From Halomonas gemina (GTDB taxonomy: Bacteria; Pseudomonadota; Gammaproteobacteria; Pseudomonadales; Halomonadaceae), in NCBI RefSeq assembly GCF_023554995.1, contig NZ_JAMJPK010000002.1, positions 62,001 to 126,000 of the forward strand: a DNA stretch of 64,000 nt, in the 5' to 3' direction. Every line of letters begins with the position of its first letter. Position 1 is the first letter of the stretch. Positions 53,456-63,226 of this stretch are shown one piece after another. The position numbers and the translations under genes were made by a program. The notes beneath the pieces are model-generated. The model was not told the origin of the DNA, searched no databases, and saw only the letters and a program-made list of their open reading frames with translations.

Positions 53456-55660
53456 TCACGCCCTGGCGGCGTAGGCGAAGAGCAGGGTCTCCTGGGCGCT
53501 GATCGGGGCCGCGCCGCCGGGCTGCTGCTTGACGTAGAGGCCGTCGCTGCGCAGTAGCCAGCTCTGGCAGTTGTCCACCAGGTAGGTCTCGAGGTCCTTG
53601 CGGACCCGGGCGGCCAGCTTCCTGTCGAGAAGCGGGAAGCAGGTCTCCACCCGATGGAACATGTTGCGTGCCATGAAGTCGGCACTGGAGCCCCAGGTCT
53701 CCGGCTTGCCGTCGTTGTGGAAATGGAACACCCGGGTGTGCTCCAGGAAGCGGCCGATGATCGAGCGCACGCGGATGTTCTCCGAGATGCCGGGAATGCC
53801 CGGGCGCAGGCAGCACATGCCGCGGATGATCAGGTCGCACTCCACGCCGGCCCGCGAGGCCCGGTAGAGCGCCTGGATCAGCTTGGGCTCGGTGAGCGAG
53901 TTGCACTTGATGATCAGGTGGGCGCGTTTGCCCTTGCGGGCATGCTCGGCCTCGCGGTCGATCCTGGCCACCATCTGTTCGTGCAGGGTGAAAGGGGCAT
54001 GCAGCAGCTGCTCGATATGCCGGGCACGGCCCATGCCCGAGAGCTGCTGGAAGACCTTGTGCACGTCCGCGCACAGCACCGGGTCGGCGGTCAGCAGGCT
54101 GTAGTCGGTGTAGAGCTTGGCGGTGCGCGAATGGTAGTTGCCGGTGCCCAGATGGGCGTAGTGGCGCAGCTTGCCCCGTTCTCGGCGCACGATGTGCATC
54201 ATCTTGGCGTGGGTCTTGTAGGCCATCACCCCGTAGATGACGATGGCCCCGGCCTCCTGCAGGCGCGAGGCCAGGGCCAGGTTGTCGGCCTCGTCGAAGC
54301 GTGCCCGCAGCTCGATCACTACCGTGACCTCCTTGCCGTTGCCGGCGGCCTCGACCAGGGCGTTGACGATGGGCGAGTCGGCGCCGGTGCGGTAGAGGGT
54401 CTGCTTGATGGCCAGCACGTCCGGGTCCCGGGCGGCCTCTCCGAGCATCTCCTCCACCGGGGAGAAGGACTGGAAGGGGTGGTGGAGCAGGATGTCGCCA
54501 TCGGTGATCGCGGCCAGCACGCTGTCGGCCTTGCGCAGTGCCTTGGGGAGCCCGGGGGTAAAGGGGCGGTAGAGCAGCTCGGGACGTTCCACGTCGTCAA
54601 GCACCGACATCATGCGGGTCAGGTTCACCGGGCCGCTGACCCGGAAGAGGTCCGCCTCCTCGAGCTGGAACTGCCTGAGCAGGAACTCGGCCAGCTCGTC
54701 GGGGCAGTTGTCGGCCACCTCCAGGCGGACCCCGCTGCCGTAGCGCCGCGACAGCAGCTCGCCGCGCAGCGCCGAGGCGAGGTCGGAGACCTCCTCGGGG
54801 TCCATGGAGAGGTCGGCATTGCGGGTCAGCCTGAACTGGTAGCAGCCGAGCACCGCCATGCCGGGAAAGACTTCCTCGGCATGGGCATGGATCATCGAGG
54901 AGAGGAAGACATACTCGCTGAAGTCCGCCTCGCAGAGCGCCTCGGGCAGGGCGATCACCCGCGGCAGCGAGCGCGGTGCCGGCAGGATGGCCAGGCCCCC
55001 CTCGCGGCCGAAGGCATCCTTGCCCTCCAGCTGGACGATAAAGTTGAGGCTCTTGTTGACCAGCCGCGGGAAGGGGTGGGACGGGTCCAGGCCGATGGGG
55101 CTGATCACCGGCATGATCTCGGTCTCGAAGTAGTCGCGCACCCAGGCTTGCTGGGCCTCGGACCAGTCTCCGCGGCGGCGGAAGCGCAGCCGCTGTGCTT
55201 CCAGGGCGGGGATCAGGACCTCGTTGAGGATCTGGTACTGGCGCGCCACCTGTTCATGGGCGATCTGGGAGATCTCGGCCAGCACCGAGCGGGGCGAGCG
55301 GCCGTCGGCGCCGGTGGAATCATCGCCGAGCAGGACCTGACTCTTGAGGCCGGCTACCCGGATCTCGTAGAACTCGTCCATGTTGGACGAAAAGATCAGC
55401 AGGAACATCAGCCGGTTGAGCAGCGGATGGGCCTCGTCCAGGGCCTGTTCCAGCACCCGGACGTTGAACTGCAGGTGGGAGAGCTCGCGGTTGAAGTAGA
55501 GCCCGGGGTCGGCCAGGTCCGCCTCCGGGTCCGGCAGCGCCTTGGGCTTGATGCCGGTGCGGGTATGGTTCAGCCGCGGGGCGGGTGGCTCGGGAGGCTC
55601 GCCGCTCCGGCGTGGGGTGGGCAGGTCGGGCTGCCGGTCGGGACCGCGTGTCTCTTCCAT
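53456..55660 (-). CDS. ppk1: Polyphosphate kinase 1
   Basis: Makes long-chain polyphosphate from ATP; 734 residues. A proline-rich N-terminal extension (about 1-47) precedes the family start YFNRELSHLQFNVRVLEQA. The two phospholipase-D-like catalytic domains follow; the phosphorylated histidine lies in YAHLGTGNYH, with KLYTDYSLL after it, and the second catalytic segment is RFLEHTRVFHFHNDGKPE. The ATG at 55660 has an AGGGAG site. It is convergent with the DUF3087 gene and directly downstream of hemB; the cognate ppx is separate. Confidence 0.96.
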   Translation of the reverse strand: MEETRGPDRQPDLPTPRRSGEPPEPPAPRLNHTRTGIKPKALPDPEADLADPGLYFNRELSHLQFNVRVLEQALDEAHPLLNRLMFLLIFSSNMDEFYEIRVAGLKSQVLLGDDSTGADGRSPRSVLAEISQIAHEQVARQYQILNEVLIPALEAQRLRFRRRGDWSEAQQAWVRDYFETEIMPVISPIGLDPSHPFPRLVNKSLNFIVQLEGKDAFGREGGLAILPAPRSLPRVIALPEALCEADFSEYVFLSSMIHAHAEEVFPGMAVLGCYQFRLTRNADLSMDPEEVSDLASALRGELLSRRYGSGVRLEVADNCPDELAEFLLRQFQLEEADLFRVSGPVNLTRMMSVLDDVERPELLYRPFTPGLPKALRKADSVLAAITDGDILLHHPFQSFSPVEEMLGEAARDPDVLAIKQTLYRTGADSPIVNALVEAAGNGKEVTVVIELRARFDEADNLALASRLQEAGAIVIYGVMAYKTHAKMMHIVRRERGKLRHYAHLGTGNYHSRTAKLYTDYSLLTADPVLCADVHKVFQQLSGMGRARHIEQLLHAPFTLHEQMVARIDREAEHARKGKRAHLIIKCNSLTEPKLIQALYRASRAGVECDLIIRGMCCLRPGIPGISENIRVRSIIGRFLEHTRVFHFHNDGKPETWGSSADFMARNMFHRVETCFPLLDRKLAARVRKDLETYLVDNCQSWLLRSDGLYVKQQPGGAAPISAQETLLFAYAARA

Positions 55661-55706
55661 GGGATCTCCCTGTCGTCGGGCGGAAGGGTGCTGTCCCTCC
55701 CGTCGT

Positions 55707-56756
<1,050 letters not shown>

Positions 56757-56934
56757 TCATTGTGGCGATGCAGGATGACGGATTGATGACAGCGGCAGTC
56801 GAATGTCTCGAGTATATCAGTGTCGTCCGGCGTCGAAAGCCGCGCCTTGTCGCACCCGGGCCGACTCTCTAAAGTGAAGGCTTCAGAATTTCAGGGCCTG
56901 GCTTCGCCGGGCGCCTACCTTCAAGGAGAAAGGC

Positions 56935-57597
56935 ATGAGCAAACAGGTGGCGGTCATCCTCTCGGGATGCGGGGTACAGGACGGTGCCGAGATCTACGAG
57001 ACCACCCTGACCCTGCTGCGCCTCGACCAGCTGGGTCTGGGCTATCGCTGCTTCGCCCCCGATATCGAGCAGCATCATGTCGTCGACCATCGTCGCGGCG
57101 AGGTGGCCGAGGGTGAGCGTCGCAACGTGCTGACGGAGTCGGCACGCCTGGCCCGCGGCGATATCTCGCCTCTCGACGAGCTCGAGGCCGACGACTTCGA
57201 CGCGGTCATCCTCCCCGGCGGCTTCGGTGTCGCCAAGAACCTCTCGAACTACGCCGAGGCAGGGGATGGCATGCAGGTGCTCGACGAGCTCAGCGAGGCG
57301 CTGTCCGGCTTCCATGAGGCGCGCAAGCCGATCGGCCTGATGTGCATCAGCCCGGTGCTGGTGCCGCGCCTGCTCGGCCCCGGCATCTCCGTGACCGTGG
57401 GGCATGACCCGGGCGTCTCCGGGGCGATCAGCGCCATGGGCGGCCTGCACCGCAGCTGCGGGGTCGAGGACATCGTGGTGGATTTCGAGAACCGCGTGGT
57501 GACCACCCCGGCCTACATGCTGGCCACGCGCATCAGCGAGGCGGCCACCGGCATCTTCAAGCTGGTCGACCGCGTCGACGAGCTGATGGACTTGTAA
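56935..57597 (+). CDS. elbB: ElbB-like glyoxalase (DJ-1/PfpI superfamily)
   Basis: A 220-residue class I glutamine-amidotransferase-like protein. It starts KQVAVILSGCGVQDGAEIYE, the ElbB form, and the nucleophile-elbow cysteine is in KPIGLMCISPVLVPRL, with the VTVGHDPGVSGAISAMGG segment after it. E. coli ElbB has glyoxalase activity and has been linked to early isoprenoid synthesis; the physiological role is not firm. An AAGGAGAAAGGC site precedes the ATG, and a strong terminator follows. Confidence 0.9.
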   Translation: MSKQVAVILSGCGVQDGAEIYETTLTLLRLDQLGLGYRCFAPDIEQHHVVDHRRGEVAEGERRNVLTESARLARGDISPLDELEADDFDAVILPGGFGVAKNLSNYAEAGDGMQVLDELSEALSGFHEARKPIGLMCISPVLVPRLLGPGISVTVGHDPGVSGAISAMGGLHRSCGVEDIVVDFENRVVTTPAYMLATRISEAATGIFKLVDRVDELMDL

Positions 57598-57616
57598 GCT
57601 TCAAGCGCCGAGCTAT

Positions 57617-57658
57617 AAGCAAGCCCCGAAGGCCGAGACCTTCGGGGCTTGCTTTTGC
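57617..57658 (+). terminator. Terminator after elbB
   Basis: AAGCAAGCCCCGAAGG (57617-57632) and CCTTCGGGGCTTGCTT (57639-57654) form a perfect 16-bp stem with a 6-nt loop, the strongest in the window, and run into TTGCGG. The T residues lie within the stem base. CAAGCGCCGAGC lies just before it at 57602-57613. Confidence 0.85.
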
Positions 57659-57690
57659 GGGGTTGGATCTTGGTCGGGTCTTATCCTGCT

Positions 57691-57778
57691 GGTCGCTTGG
57701 TCGCTTGGTCGCTTGGTCGCTTGGTCGCTTGGTCGCTTGGTCGCTTGGTCGCTTGGTCGCTTGGTCGCTTGGCCGCTT
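57691..57778. repeat. Tandem array of an 8-bp unit (GGTCGCTT, 11 copies)
   Basis: Ten perfect GGTCGCTT octamers and an eleventh with one change (GGCCGCTT). The array ends 4 bp before the tatC stop codon on the minus strand, at the junction GGCGCTA. The arrangement mirrors the heptamer array beside slyX. The unit is not a multiple of three, so copy-number changes would not be frame-neutral if it were translated. Confidence 0.95.
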
Positions 57779-57782
57779 GGCG

Positions 57783-58550
57783 CTATTGCTCCTCGTCCTC
57801 TTCGTCCTTCTCCCGCTTGCGGCGCACCAGGCGGCCGAACAGCAGGCCGACCTCGTAGAGCAGGTACATCGGCACCGCCAGCAGGCTCTGGGAGACCACG
57901 TCCGGCGGGGTGAGCAGCATGCCGATGACGAAGCAGCCGAGCACCACGTAGGGACGCTTCTTCGACAGGCTCTCCACCGTGGTGGCGCCCGAGAGGATCA
58001 GCAGGAAGGTGGCGATGGGGATCTCGAAAGCCACCCCGAAGGCGAAGAACAGCTTGAGGACGAAGTTCAGGTACTGATTGATATCGGTCATCACCGCGAC
58101 GTTCTCCGGCCCGGTCTGGGTGAAGAACTGGAACAGCAGCGGGAAGACCACGTAGTAGGCGAAGGCGGCGCCGCCATAGAACAGCGCCACGCTGGAGGCC
58201 AGGATCGGCAGCGCCAGCGCCTTCTCGTTGTCGTAGAGCCCCGGGGCCACGAAGGCCCAGGCCTGGTGCAGCACATAGGGAATGGCGGCGAACACCGCCA
58301 CCACCAGGGTCAGCTTGAAGGGGGCCAGGAAGGGCGAGGCCACCTCGGTGGCGATCATCTGCGAGCCTTCGGGCAGCAGCGCCATCAGCGGCTGGGCGAC
58401 GAAGGAGTAGATGTCGTTGGCAAAGGCATAGAGGCCCAGGAAGATCACCAGGATCGCGATCACCGCGCGCATCAGTCGTGAGCGCAGCTCGATCAGGTGC
58501 TCGATCAGTGGGGCCTGGTTCTGCTCCTTGGGGTCACCGGTCTTGCTCAT
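57783..58550 (-). CDS. tatC: Twin-arginine translocase subunit TatC
   Basis: Receptor subunit of the Tat export system that binds the twin-arginine signal; 255 residues with six hydrophobic segments. It has the N-terminal PLIEHLIELRSRL motif with the functionally essential Glu, the periplasmic-loop and TM2 region FFAFGVAFEIP, and a charged C-terminal tail (RRKREKDEEDEEQ). Its stop forms the border of the octamer array. It overlaps tatB by 4 bp in the order tatA-tatB-tatC. Confidence 0.97.
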   Translation of the reverse strand: MSKTGDPKEQNQAPLIEHLIELRSRLMRAVIAILVIFLGLYAFANDIYSFVAQPLMALLPEGSQMIATEVASPFLAPFKLTLVVAVFAAIPYVLHQAWAFVAPGLYDNEKALALPILASSVALFYGGAAFAYYVVFPLLFQFFTQTGPENVAVMTDINQYLNFVLKLFFAFGVAFEIPIATFLLILSGATTVESLSKKRPYVVLGCFVIGMLLTPPDVVSQSLLAVPMYLLYEVGLLFGRLVRRKREKDEEDEEQ

Positions 58551-58987
58551 CGGGGGGCAGAATCCTTGTCGGCGGTGGAGGCATCGGCGGGGCGCTGGGC
58601 ATCATCGCCCTCGCTGCCCGTGCGGGCCCTGGCGAGGGCGTCGTCGAGACGCTTCTCGGGGGGGGCGGTCGGCGGGGCCTCACCGGCATCGTCAGTCGTC
58701 GAGGCCGACTCGCGCTTGCCGCTCTCCTCCTCGGCGATGCTCTCCACGCCGCGCTTGACCTGCTGGACGCCCTCGTCGAGCTTCTTCTGCTGCTCATTGA
58801 GCTTCTGGCGCAGCTCCTCCGCCTCGAGCTGGGCACTGATCTCGCGCTGCATGCTCGAGACGCTGCGCTTGATCTTGCCGATCCACAGCCCCAGGGTGCG
58901 CGCCGCCTTGGGCAGGCGCTCGGGTCCCAGCACCAGCAGGCCCACCACGCCGATGAGCATCAGTTCGAGAAAGCCCATATCGAACAT
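58547..58987 (-). CDS. tatB: Sec-independent translocase protein TatB
   Basis: Tat receptor partner of TatC; 146 residues. The N-terminal transmembrane helix with the conserved Glu and Pro is in MFDMGFLELMLIGVVGLLVL followed by GPERLP. An amphipathic helix and a long coiled-coil-like Glu/Gln-rich region (RQKLNEQQKKLDEGVQQV) follow, with a low-complexity acidic/Ala tail. It starts 6 bp after tatA. Confidence 0.96.
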   Translation of the reverse strand: MFDMGFLELMLIGVVGLLVLGPERLPKAARTLGLWIGKIKRSVSSMQREISAQLEAEELRQKLNEQQKKLDEGVQQVKRGVESIAEEESGKRESASTTDDAGEAPPTAPPEKRLDDALARARTGSEGDDAQRPADASTADKDSAPR

Positions 58988-58993
58988 GGCGGG

Positions 58994-59278
58994 TTACTTG
59001 CGCTCTTCCTGGTGCTCTTCTTGGTCGTGGGCCTTCTTCTCGGCCTTGACGTCGTAGGTGTTGACCTCCTCGTCATGGCTGACACGGGCCTGGGGGTCGT
59101 CCGCCTTCTCGCCCTCGTCCTTCTCCTTCTCCTTCTCCTCCTCGTGCATGGCCTTCTTGAAGCCCTTCACGGCGCCGCCCAGGTCGCCGCCGACATTGCG
59201 CAGCTTCTTGGTGCCGAAGATCAGGATGATGATGCCGAGAACGATCAGCAGCTGCCAGATACTGATACCACCTAACAT
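58994..59278 (-). CDS. tatA: Sec-independent translocase protein TatA
   Basis: Pore-forming Tat subunit; 94 residues. A single N-terminal membrane helix [20 protein letters not shown] and the hinge [21 protein letters not shown] are typical. The C-terminus is unusually charged (runs of Glu/Lys, then [12 protein letters not shown]), compatible with a halophile's acidic proteome. First gene of the tatABC set, 52 bp after hisE. Confidence 0.96.
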   Translation of the reverse strand: MLGGISIWQLLIVLGIIILIFGTKKLRNVGGDLGGAVKGFKKAMHEEEKEKEKDEGEKADDPQARVSHDEEVNTYDVKAEKKAHDQEEHQEERK

Positions 59279-59330
59279 AATTGCTTCCTCAGGTTGGGGC
59301 TCCGGGAGGTCCCGGAAGGGCCAGTTGACG

Positions 59331-59666
59331 CTAGGGTTGCCGTGCGGCCTTCTCGTCGTGTCCGGAGACGCCGAAGCGGCGGGCTAGCTCATCCAGGACC
59401 ATGCGGTGGTCGAGGCCCAGGTGCGAGAGCATTACCAGGCTATGAAACCACAGGTCGGCCGTTTCGGCGATCAACGCTTGACGTGCCGGTTCGTCGCCAT
59501 GCTCGGCGTCCTTGGCGGCCAGCAGGGTCTCGGTGGCTTCCTCGCCGACCTTCTCGAGTATCTTGTTCAGTCCCTTGTGATGCAAGGCCGCCACATAGGA
59601 ATCCTGTGGCTCCGCGCGGCGGCGTTCTTCGAGCACAACGTGAAGGCGGTCGAGGATATCGCTCAT
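59331..59666 (-). CDS. hisE: Phosphoribosyl-ATP pyrophosphatase
   Basis: Second step of histidine synthesis; 111 residues. The MazG-like fold is evident, with [19 protein letters not shown] and [13 protein letters not shown] carrying the acidic metal-binding residues. It is a stand-alone HisE, not fused to HisI. In Pseudomonas hisI lies directly beside hisE at this ubiB-tatA locus; here the 44-bp gap to ubiB leaves no room, so hisI must be elsewhere or absent. Confidence 0.94.
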   Translation of the reverse strand: MSDILDRLHVVLEERRRAEPQDSYVAALHHKGLNKILEKVGEEATETLLAAKDAEHGDEPARQALIAETADLWFHSLVMLSHLGLDHRMVLDELARRFGVSGHDEKAARQP

Positions 59667-59710
59667 GGGTCAAGGTTCCGTTGCAGTGGGTGGAAGGATG
59701 GGGCGGGCCC

Positions 59711-61333
59711 TCAGTGCCAGGCCAGCAGCAGCACGCCGAGGGCGGCGGCGGCCAGGGCCGGCCAGGGCTGGCCCGCGGCCCACTCGCTCAGCGGCTGCCA
59801 GGCGAGTGCGGCGGCCAGCAGCAGCAGGCCCAGGCGCAGCCGTCGCTGGCTCCTGCCCCGCTGGCTCAGCGCTCGGGAGATCCCGCCCATGGCGTCGACC
59901 TGGCGGCGCCGCTGGCGGTGCTCCAGCTCGGTGCGGGCGAGGACCTGATGGGCGAGCACCGGCAGCTCGGGCAGCTGGCGAGAGAGCTCCGGGGCCTGCC
60001 GCTTGAGCGACTCCCAGAGGCCGCTGGCGCCGGCGCGCTCCTTCATCCAGCGCTCCAGGAAGGGCTTGGCGGTGCTCCACAGGTCTAGGTCGGGATAGAG
60101 CTGGCGGCCCAGCCCCTCGATGTTGAGCAGCGTCTTCTGCAGCAGCACCAGCTGGGGCTGCACCTCCATGTTGAAGCGTCGCGCGGTCTGGAACAGGCCC
60201 AGCAGCACCTGGCCAAAGGAGATGTCCTTGAGCGGCTTCTCGAGAATCGGCTCGCACACGGTGCGGATCGCCGCGGCGAACTCGTTGGCCCGGGTCTCCT
60301 CGCCCACCCAGCCCGACTCGATGTGCAGCGCCGCCACCTCGTAGTAGTCCTGGTGGAAGAAGGCCAGCAGGTTTCGCGCCAGGTAGTCCTGGTCCTCGCG
60401 GGTCAGGCTGCCGACGATGCCGCAGTCGATGGCGATGTACTGCGGGTCCAGGGGATGCTCGAAGGAGACGAAGATATTGCCCGGGTGCATGTCGGCATGG
60501 AAGAAGTTGTCGCGGAACACCTGGGTGAAGAAGATCTCCACGCCGCGCTCGGCCAGCTTCTTGAGGTCGGTGCCCTGGGCGAGCAACGCCGCGGTGTCGG
60601 CCACCGGGACCCCGTAGATGCGCTCCTGCACCATCACCCGGCGGTGGGTCAGCCCCCAGTGGATGGCCGGTACATAGAGCAGCGGCGAGCCCTTGAAGTT
60701 GCGCTTGAGTTGGGAGGTGTTGGCGGCCTCCTTGGTCAGGTCGAGCTCGTCGAAGAGCGTGGCCTCGTAGTCGCGGACCACCTCCACCGGGCGCAGCCGG
60801 CGGGCCTCGGGAATCCGTGCCAGCACGCTGGCGAAGCGATACATCAACGCCATGTCCTGGCGCATCACGCGCTCGATCCCCGGGCGGATGATCTTGACCA
60901 CCACGGCCTCGCCCCCGTGCAGCCGGGCGGCATGCACCTGGGCCACGGAGGCCGAGGCCAGGGGCTCGGGCTCGAAGCCGGCGAAGGCATCCTCCAGCGA
61001 CATCGCCAGCTCCTCCTCGACCAGCGCCATGGCCTGGTGGCCGGGAAAGGGCGGCACCTGGTCCTGGAGTCGCTGCAGCTCGTCGGCGATGTCCTCGGGC
61101 AGCAGGTCGCGGCGGGTCGAGAGCATCTGGCCGAACTTGACGAAGATCGGCCCCAGCGACTCCAGCGCCAGGCGCAGGCGCTCGCCGCGGGCGCGTTCGC
61201 CGATCGGCACCAGGCGCAGCGGCGAGAGCGTGAACAGGCCGCGCAGCCACCAGGGCATCCGCGCCAGCGGCAGCAGGGTGTCGAGCCGGTAGCGGGTGAT
61301 CACCCAGACGATGCGCGCCAGCCGCAGGATCAT
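59711..61333 (-). CDS. ubiB: Ubiquinone biosynthesis kinase-like protein UbiB
   Basis: ADCK/COQ8-family atypical kinase-like ATPase needed for ubiquinone synthesis; 540 residues. The diagnostic KxGQ motif is KFGQ at 66-69 (in [19 protein letters not shown]), followed by the [19 protein letters not shown]la-rich loop, [13 protein letters not shown] and [11 protein letters not shown]. Two C-terminal hydrophobic segments (about 500-540) anchor it to the membrane. It overlaps ubiJ by 4 bp. Confidence 0.96.
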   Translation of the reverse strand: MILRLARIVWVITRYRLDTLLPLARMPWWLRGLFTLSPLRLVPIGERARGERLRLALESLGPIFVKFGQMLSTRRDLLPEDIADELQRLQDQVPPFPGHQAMALVEEELAMSLEDAFAGFEPEPLASASVAQVHAARLHGGEAVVVKIIRPGIERVMRQDMALMYRFASVLARIPEARRLRPVEVVRDYEATLFDELDLTKEAANTSQLKRNFKGSPLLYVPAIHWGLTHRRVMVQERIYGVPVADTAALLAQGTDLKKLAERGVEIFFTQVFRDNFFHADMHPGNIFVSFEHPLDPQYIAIDCGIVGSLTREDQDYLARNLLAFFHQDYYEVAALHIESGWVGEETRANEFAAAIRTVCEPILEKPLKDISFGQVLLGLFQTARRFNMEVQPQLVLLQKTLLNIEGLGRQLYPDLDLWSTAKPFLERWMKERAGASGLWESLKRQAPELSRQLPELPVLAHQVLARTELEHRQRRRQVDAMGGISRALSQRGRSQRRLRLGLLLLAAALAWQPLSEWAAGQPWPALAAAALGVLLLAWH

Positions 61334-61974
61334 GGGGTCGTCTCCGGCTCGGCCAGGCGGCGGCGCAGCCGTGCCAGGCGCGCCTCGAGGCGGTCAGTGG
61401 CGATCTCCATCTCGGTCAGGTGGTCGCGCAACGCCTCCAGCTGGTGGCGGCCCGGCAGCAGCCGTGCCTCCTCGAAGACATACTCGCCCACGTCGGCGCA
61501 GAACTCCTGGCGGGTGCGCACCCCCCAGCGAGAGAGGCTGCGCAGCCCCTCGGCCAGGCTATGGGCCGGGATGTCGCCGAGCCAGCGGGCGAGTTCCGCC
61601 TCCCAGTCCAGGTCGAGGTCGAGCAGCAGGTCGCGGGTCGCCTCCAGCAGGTGGGTGCGCCCCCGCACGGCGAGCTTGCCCTGGAACATCAGGCGCTCGA
61701 CGGAGGCCCCGCCGAGCAGCTCGCCGAGGGTCTCGGCATCCAGCTCGACCACCGCGTCGAAGCCCTCTTCGGCGGTGTCGTCGGGGCGCAGCAGGTCGAG
61801 CCCGGCCGGGTGGAAGTGGATGGCCAGCGCCAGGGCGGGGCGCTCCAGGCGCAACAGGATGCGGTGGCCAGCCAGCCGGGCCAGGCGCGACGGCGCCGCC
61901 GGGTCGCGGGCGAGCAGGGCATTCAGGGTGCGTTCCAGGCCGGCCAGCAGGAGTAGGGGAGACAGCGCCATCAT
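61330..61974 (-). CDS. ubiJ: Ubiquinone biosynthesis accessory factor UbiJ
   Basis: SCP2-domain lipid-binding protein that scaffolds the soluble Ubi complex; 214 residues. The N-terminal [17 protein letters not shown] and the lipid-binding SCP2 fold ([22 protein letters not shown]) are typical, and the C-terminal coiled coil ([20 protein letters not shown]) is the UbiK-binding type. It lies between ubiE and ubiB, as is usual. Double Met at the start; a GAGGGC site precedes it. Confidence 0.93.
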   Translation of the reverse strand: MMALSPLLLLAGLERTLNALLARDPAAPSRLARLAGHRILLRLERPALALAIHFHPAGLDLLRPDDTAEEGFDAVVELDAETLGELLGGASVERLMFQGKLAVRGRTHLLEATRDLLLDLDLDWEAELARWLGDIPAHSLAEGLRSLSRWGVRTRQEFCADVGEYVFEEARLLPGRHQLEALRDHLTEMEIATDRLEARLARLRRRLAEPETTP

Positions 61975-61978
61975 GCCC

Positions 61979-62734
61979 TCACAGCTTGATGCCGCGGTGC
62001 AGGGCGACGATGCCCCCGGTGAGGTTGGTGTACTCGACCCGCTCCAGCCCGGCCGCTTCCATCATCGCCTTGAGGGTCTCCTGGTCGGGGTGCATGCGGA
62101 TCGACTCGGCCAGATAGCGGTAGCTGTCGGCGTCGCTTGCCACCAGTTCGCCGATCTTCGGCAGCAGGCGGAAGGAGTACTCATCGTAGGCCCTGGAGAA
62201 CAGCGGGTTGCCAGGTTTGGAGAACTCCAGCACCAGCAGGCGGCCGCCGGGCTTGAGCACGCGGGTCATCGAGCGCAGCGCGGCGTCCTTGTCGGTGACG
62301 TTGCGCAGGCCGAAGGCGATGGTGATGCAGTCGAAGCTGTTGTCGGGGAAGGGCAGGCACTCGGCGTTGGCCTGGACATACTCGACGTTGCCGCCGACGC
62401 CCCTGTCGAGCAGCTTGTCGCGGCCGACCCGCAGCATGGACTCGTTGATGTCGGCCAGCACCACCCGCCCGCGGGGGCCCACCATGCGCGAGAACTTTGC
62501 CGTCAGGTCGCCGGTGCCGCCGGCGATGTCGAGCACGCTGTGGCCCGGGCGCACGCCGGAGCGCTCGATGGTCAGCCGCTTCCAGAGGCGATGGATGCCC
62601 ATCGACATCAGGTCGTTCATGATGTCGTAGCGGGCCGCCACCGAGTGGAAGACATGGGCCACGCGTGAGGCCTTCTCCTCGACTGGGACTTCCTGATAGC
62701 CGAAGTGGGTGGTGTGCTTGTCACTGGCGCTCAT
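61979..62734 (-). CDS. ubiE: Ubiquinone/menaquinone C-methyltransferase UbiE
   Basis: SAM-dependent C-methyltransferase of quinone synthesis; 251 residues. The SAM motif is [20 protein letters not shown] (from residue 67), the post-motif [15 protein letters not shown], and the UbiE signature [20 protein letters not shown] near the C-terminus; [15 protein letters not shown] ends the protein. The ATG at 62734 ([17 protein letters not shown]) is preferred to a longer ORF. It is first in the ubiE-ubiJ-ubiB run. Confidence 0.97.
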   Translation of the reverse strand: MSASDKHTTHFGYQEVPVEEKASRVAHVFHSVAARYDIMNDLMSMGIHRLWKRLTIERSGVRPGHSVLDIAGGTGDLTAKFSRMVGPRGRVVLADINESMLRVGRDKLLDRGVGGNVEYVQANAECLPFPDNSFDCITIAFGLRNVTDKDAALRSMTRVLKPGGRLLVLEFSKPGNPLFSRAYDEYSFRLLPKIGELVASDADSYRYLAESIRMHPDQETLKAMMEAAGLERVEYTNLTGGIVALHRGIKL

Positions 62735-62792
62735 GCCGTGGGCTCCCGAATCGCTGCGGTGGGGGAGGCCTGACGGCCTCGCAATGGGCGCC

Positions 62793-62822
62793 ATTGTAGC
62801 CCTCCCCGCAGGCGATTGTCTT
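62793..62822 (-). promoter_or_regulatory. Candidate ubiE promoter
   Basis: On the minus strand, AAGACA (62822-62817), an 18-bp spacer and TACAAT (62798-62793). Predicted start near 62786, about 50 nt before ubiE. The GAGGCC TGAC GGCCTC hairpin (62765-62780) would then sit in the leader. Confidence 0.4.
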
Positions 62823-62832
62823 GACGCTGCCC

Positions 62833-63216
62833 CTACAGCTGCTTGATCTCGATGCTCAGGGGCTCCCGCGAGGCGCCGGCCTCCTCCAGCCGGCGCAGGT
62901 AGTCGGCCCAGTTGACCTCGCGCTTCTCGATCAAATCGTAGAGGTAGTCCCAGCTGAAGAGCCCGCTGTCGTGGCCGTCGTCGAAGTGCAGCTTGAGCGC
63001 GTAGCGGCCGGCCTGGGTGATGTTCTGCAGGCCGACGTGCTTCTTGCCCACCTGCAGGGTAGCGGTATCGGGGCCATGGCCGCGCACCTCGGCGGAGGGC
63101 GAGAAGACCCGCAGGTACTCCACCGGCAACCGGTAGCTCTCGCCGCTTGCGTAGGTGAGCTCGAGCTCGCGGTCCTTCCTGTGGTAGTGCACCTTGGTAG
63201 GTATCGGGGCGGACAT
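62833..63216 (-). CDS. DUF971 domain protein
   Basis: A 127-residue protein of the DUF971 (gamma-butyrobetaine hydroxylase N-terminal-like) family. It starts [18 protein letters not shown] and contains [19 protein letters not shown] and the [18 protein letters not shown] motif that is the family signature. It lies 10 bp after hslU, the order seen in pseudomonads. A role in iron-sulfur or protein quality functions has been proposed for relatives, but nothing is established. Confidence 0.88.
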   Translation of the reverse strand: MSAPIPTKVHYHRKDRELELTYASGESYRLPVEYLRVFSPSAEVRGHGPDTATLQVGKKHVGLQNITQAGRYALKLHFDDGHDSGLFSWDYLYDLIEKREVNWADYLRRLEEAGASREPLSIEIKQL

Positions 63217-63226
63217 GGCAAGGCTC

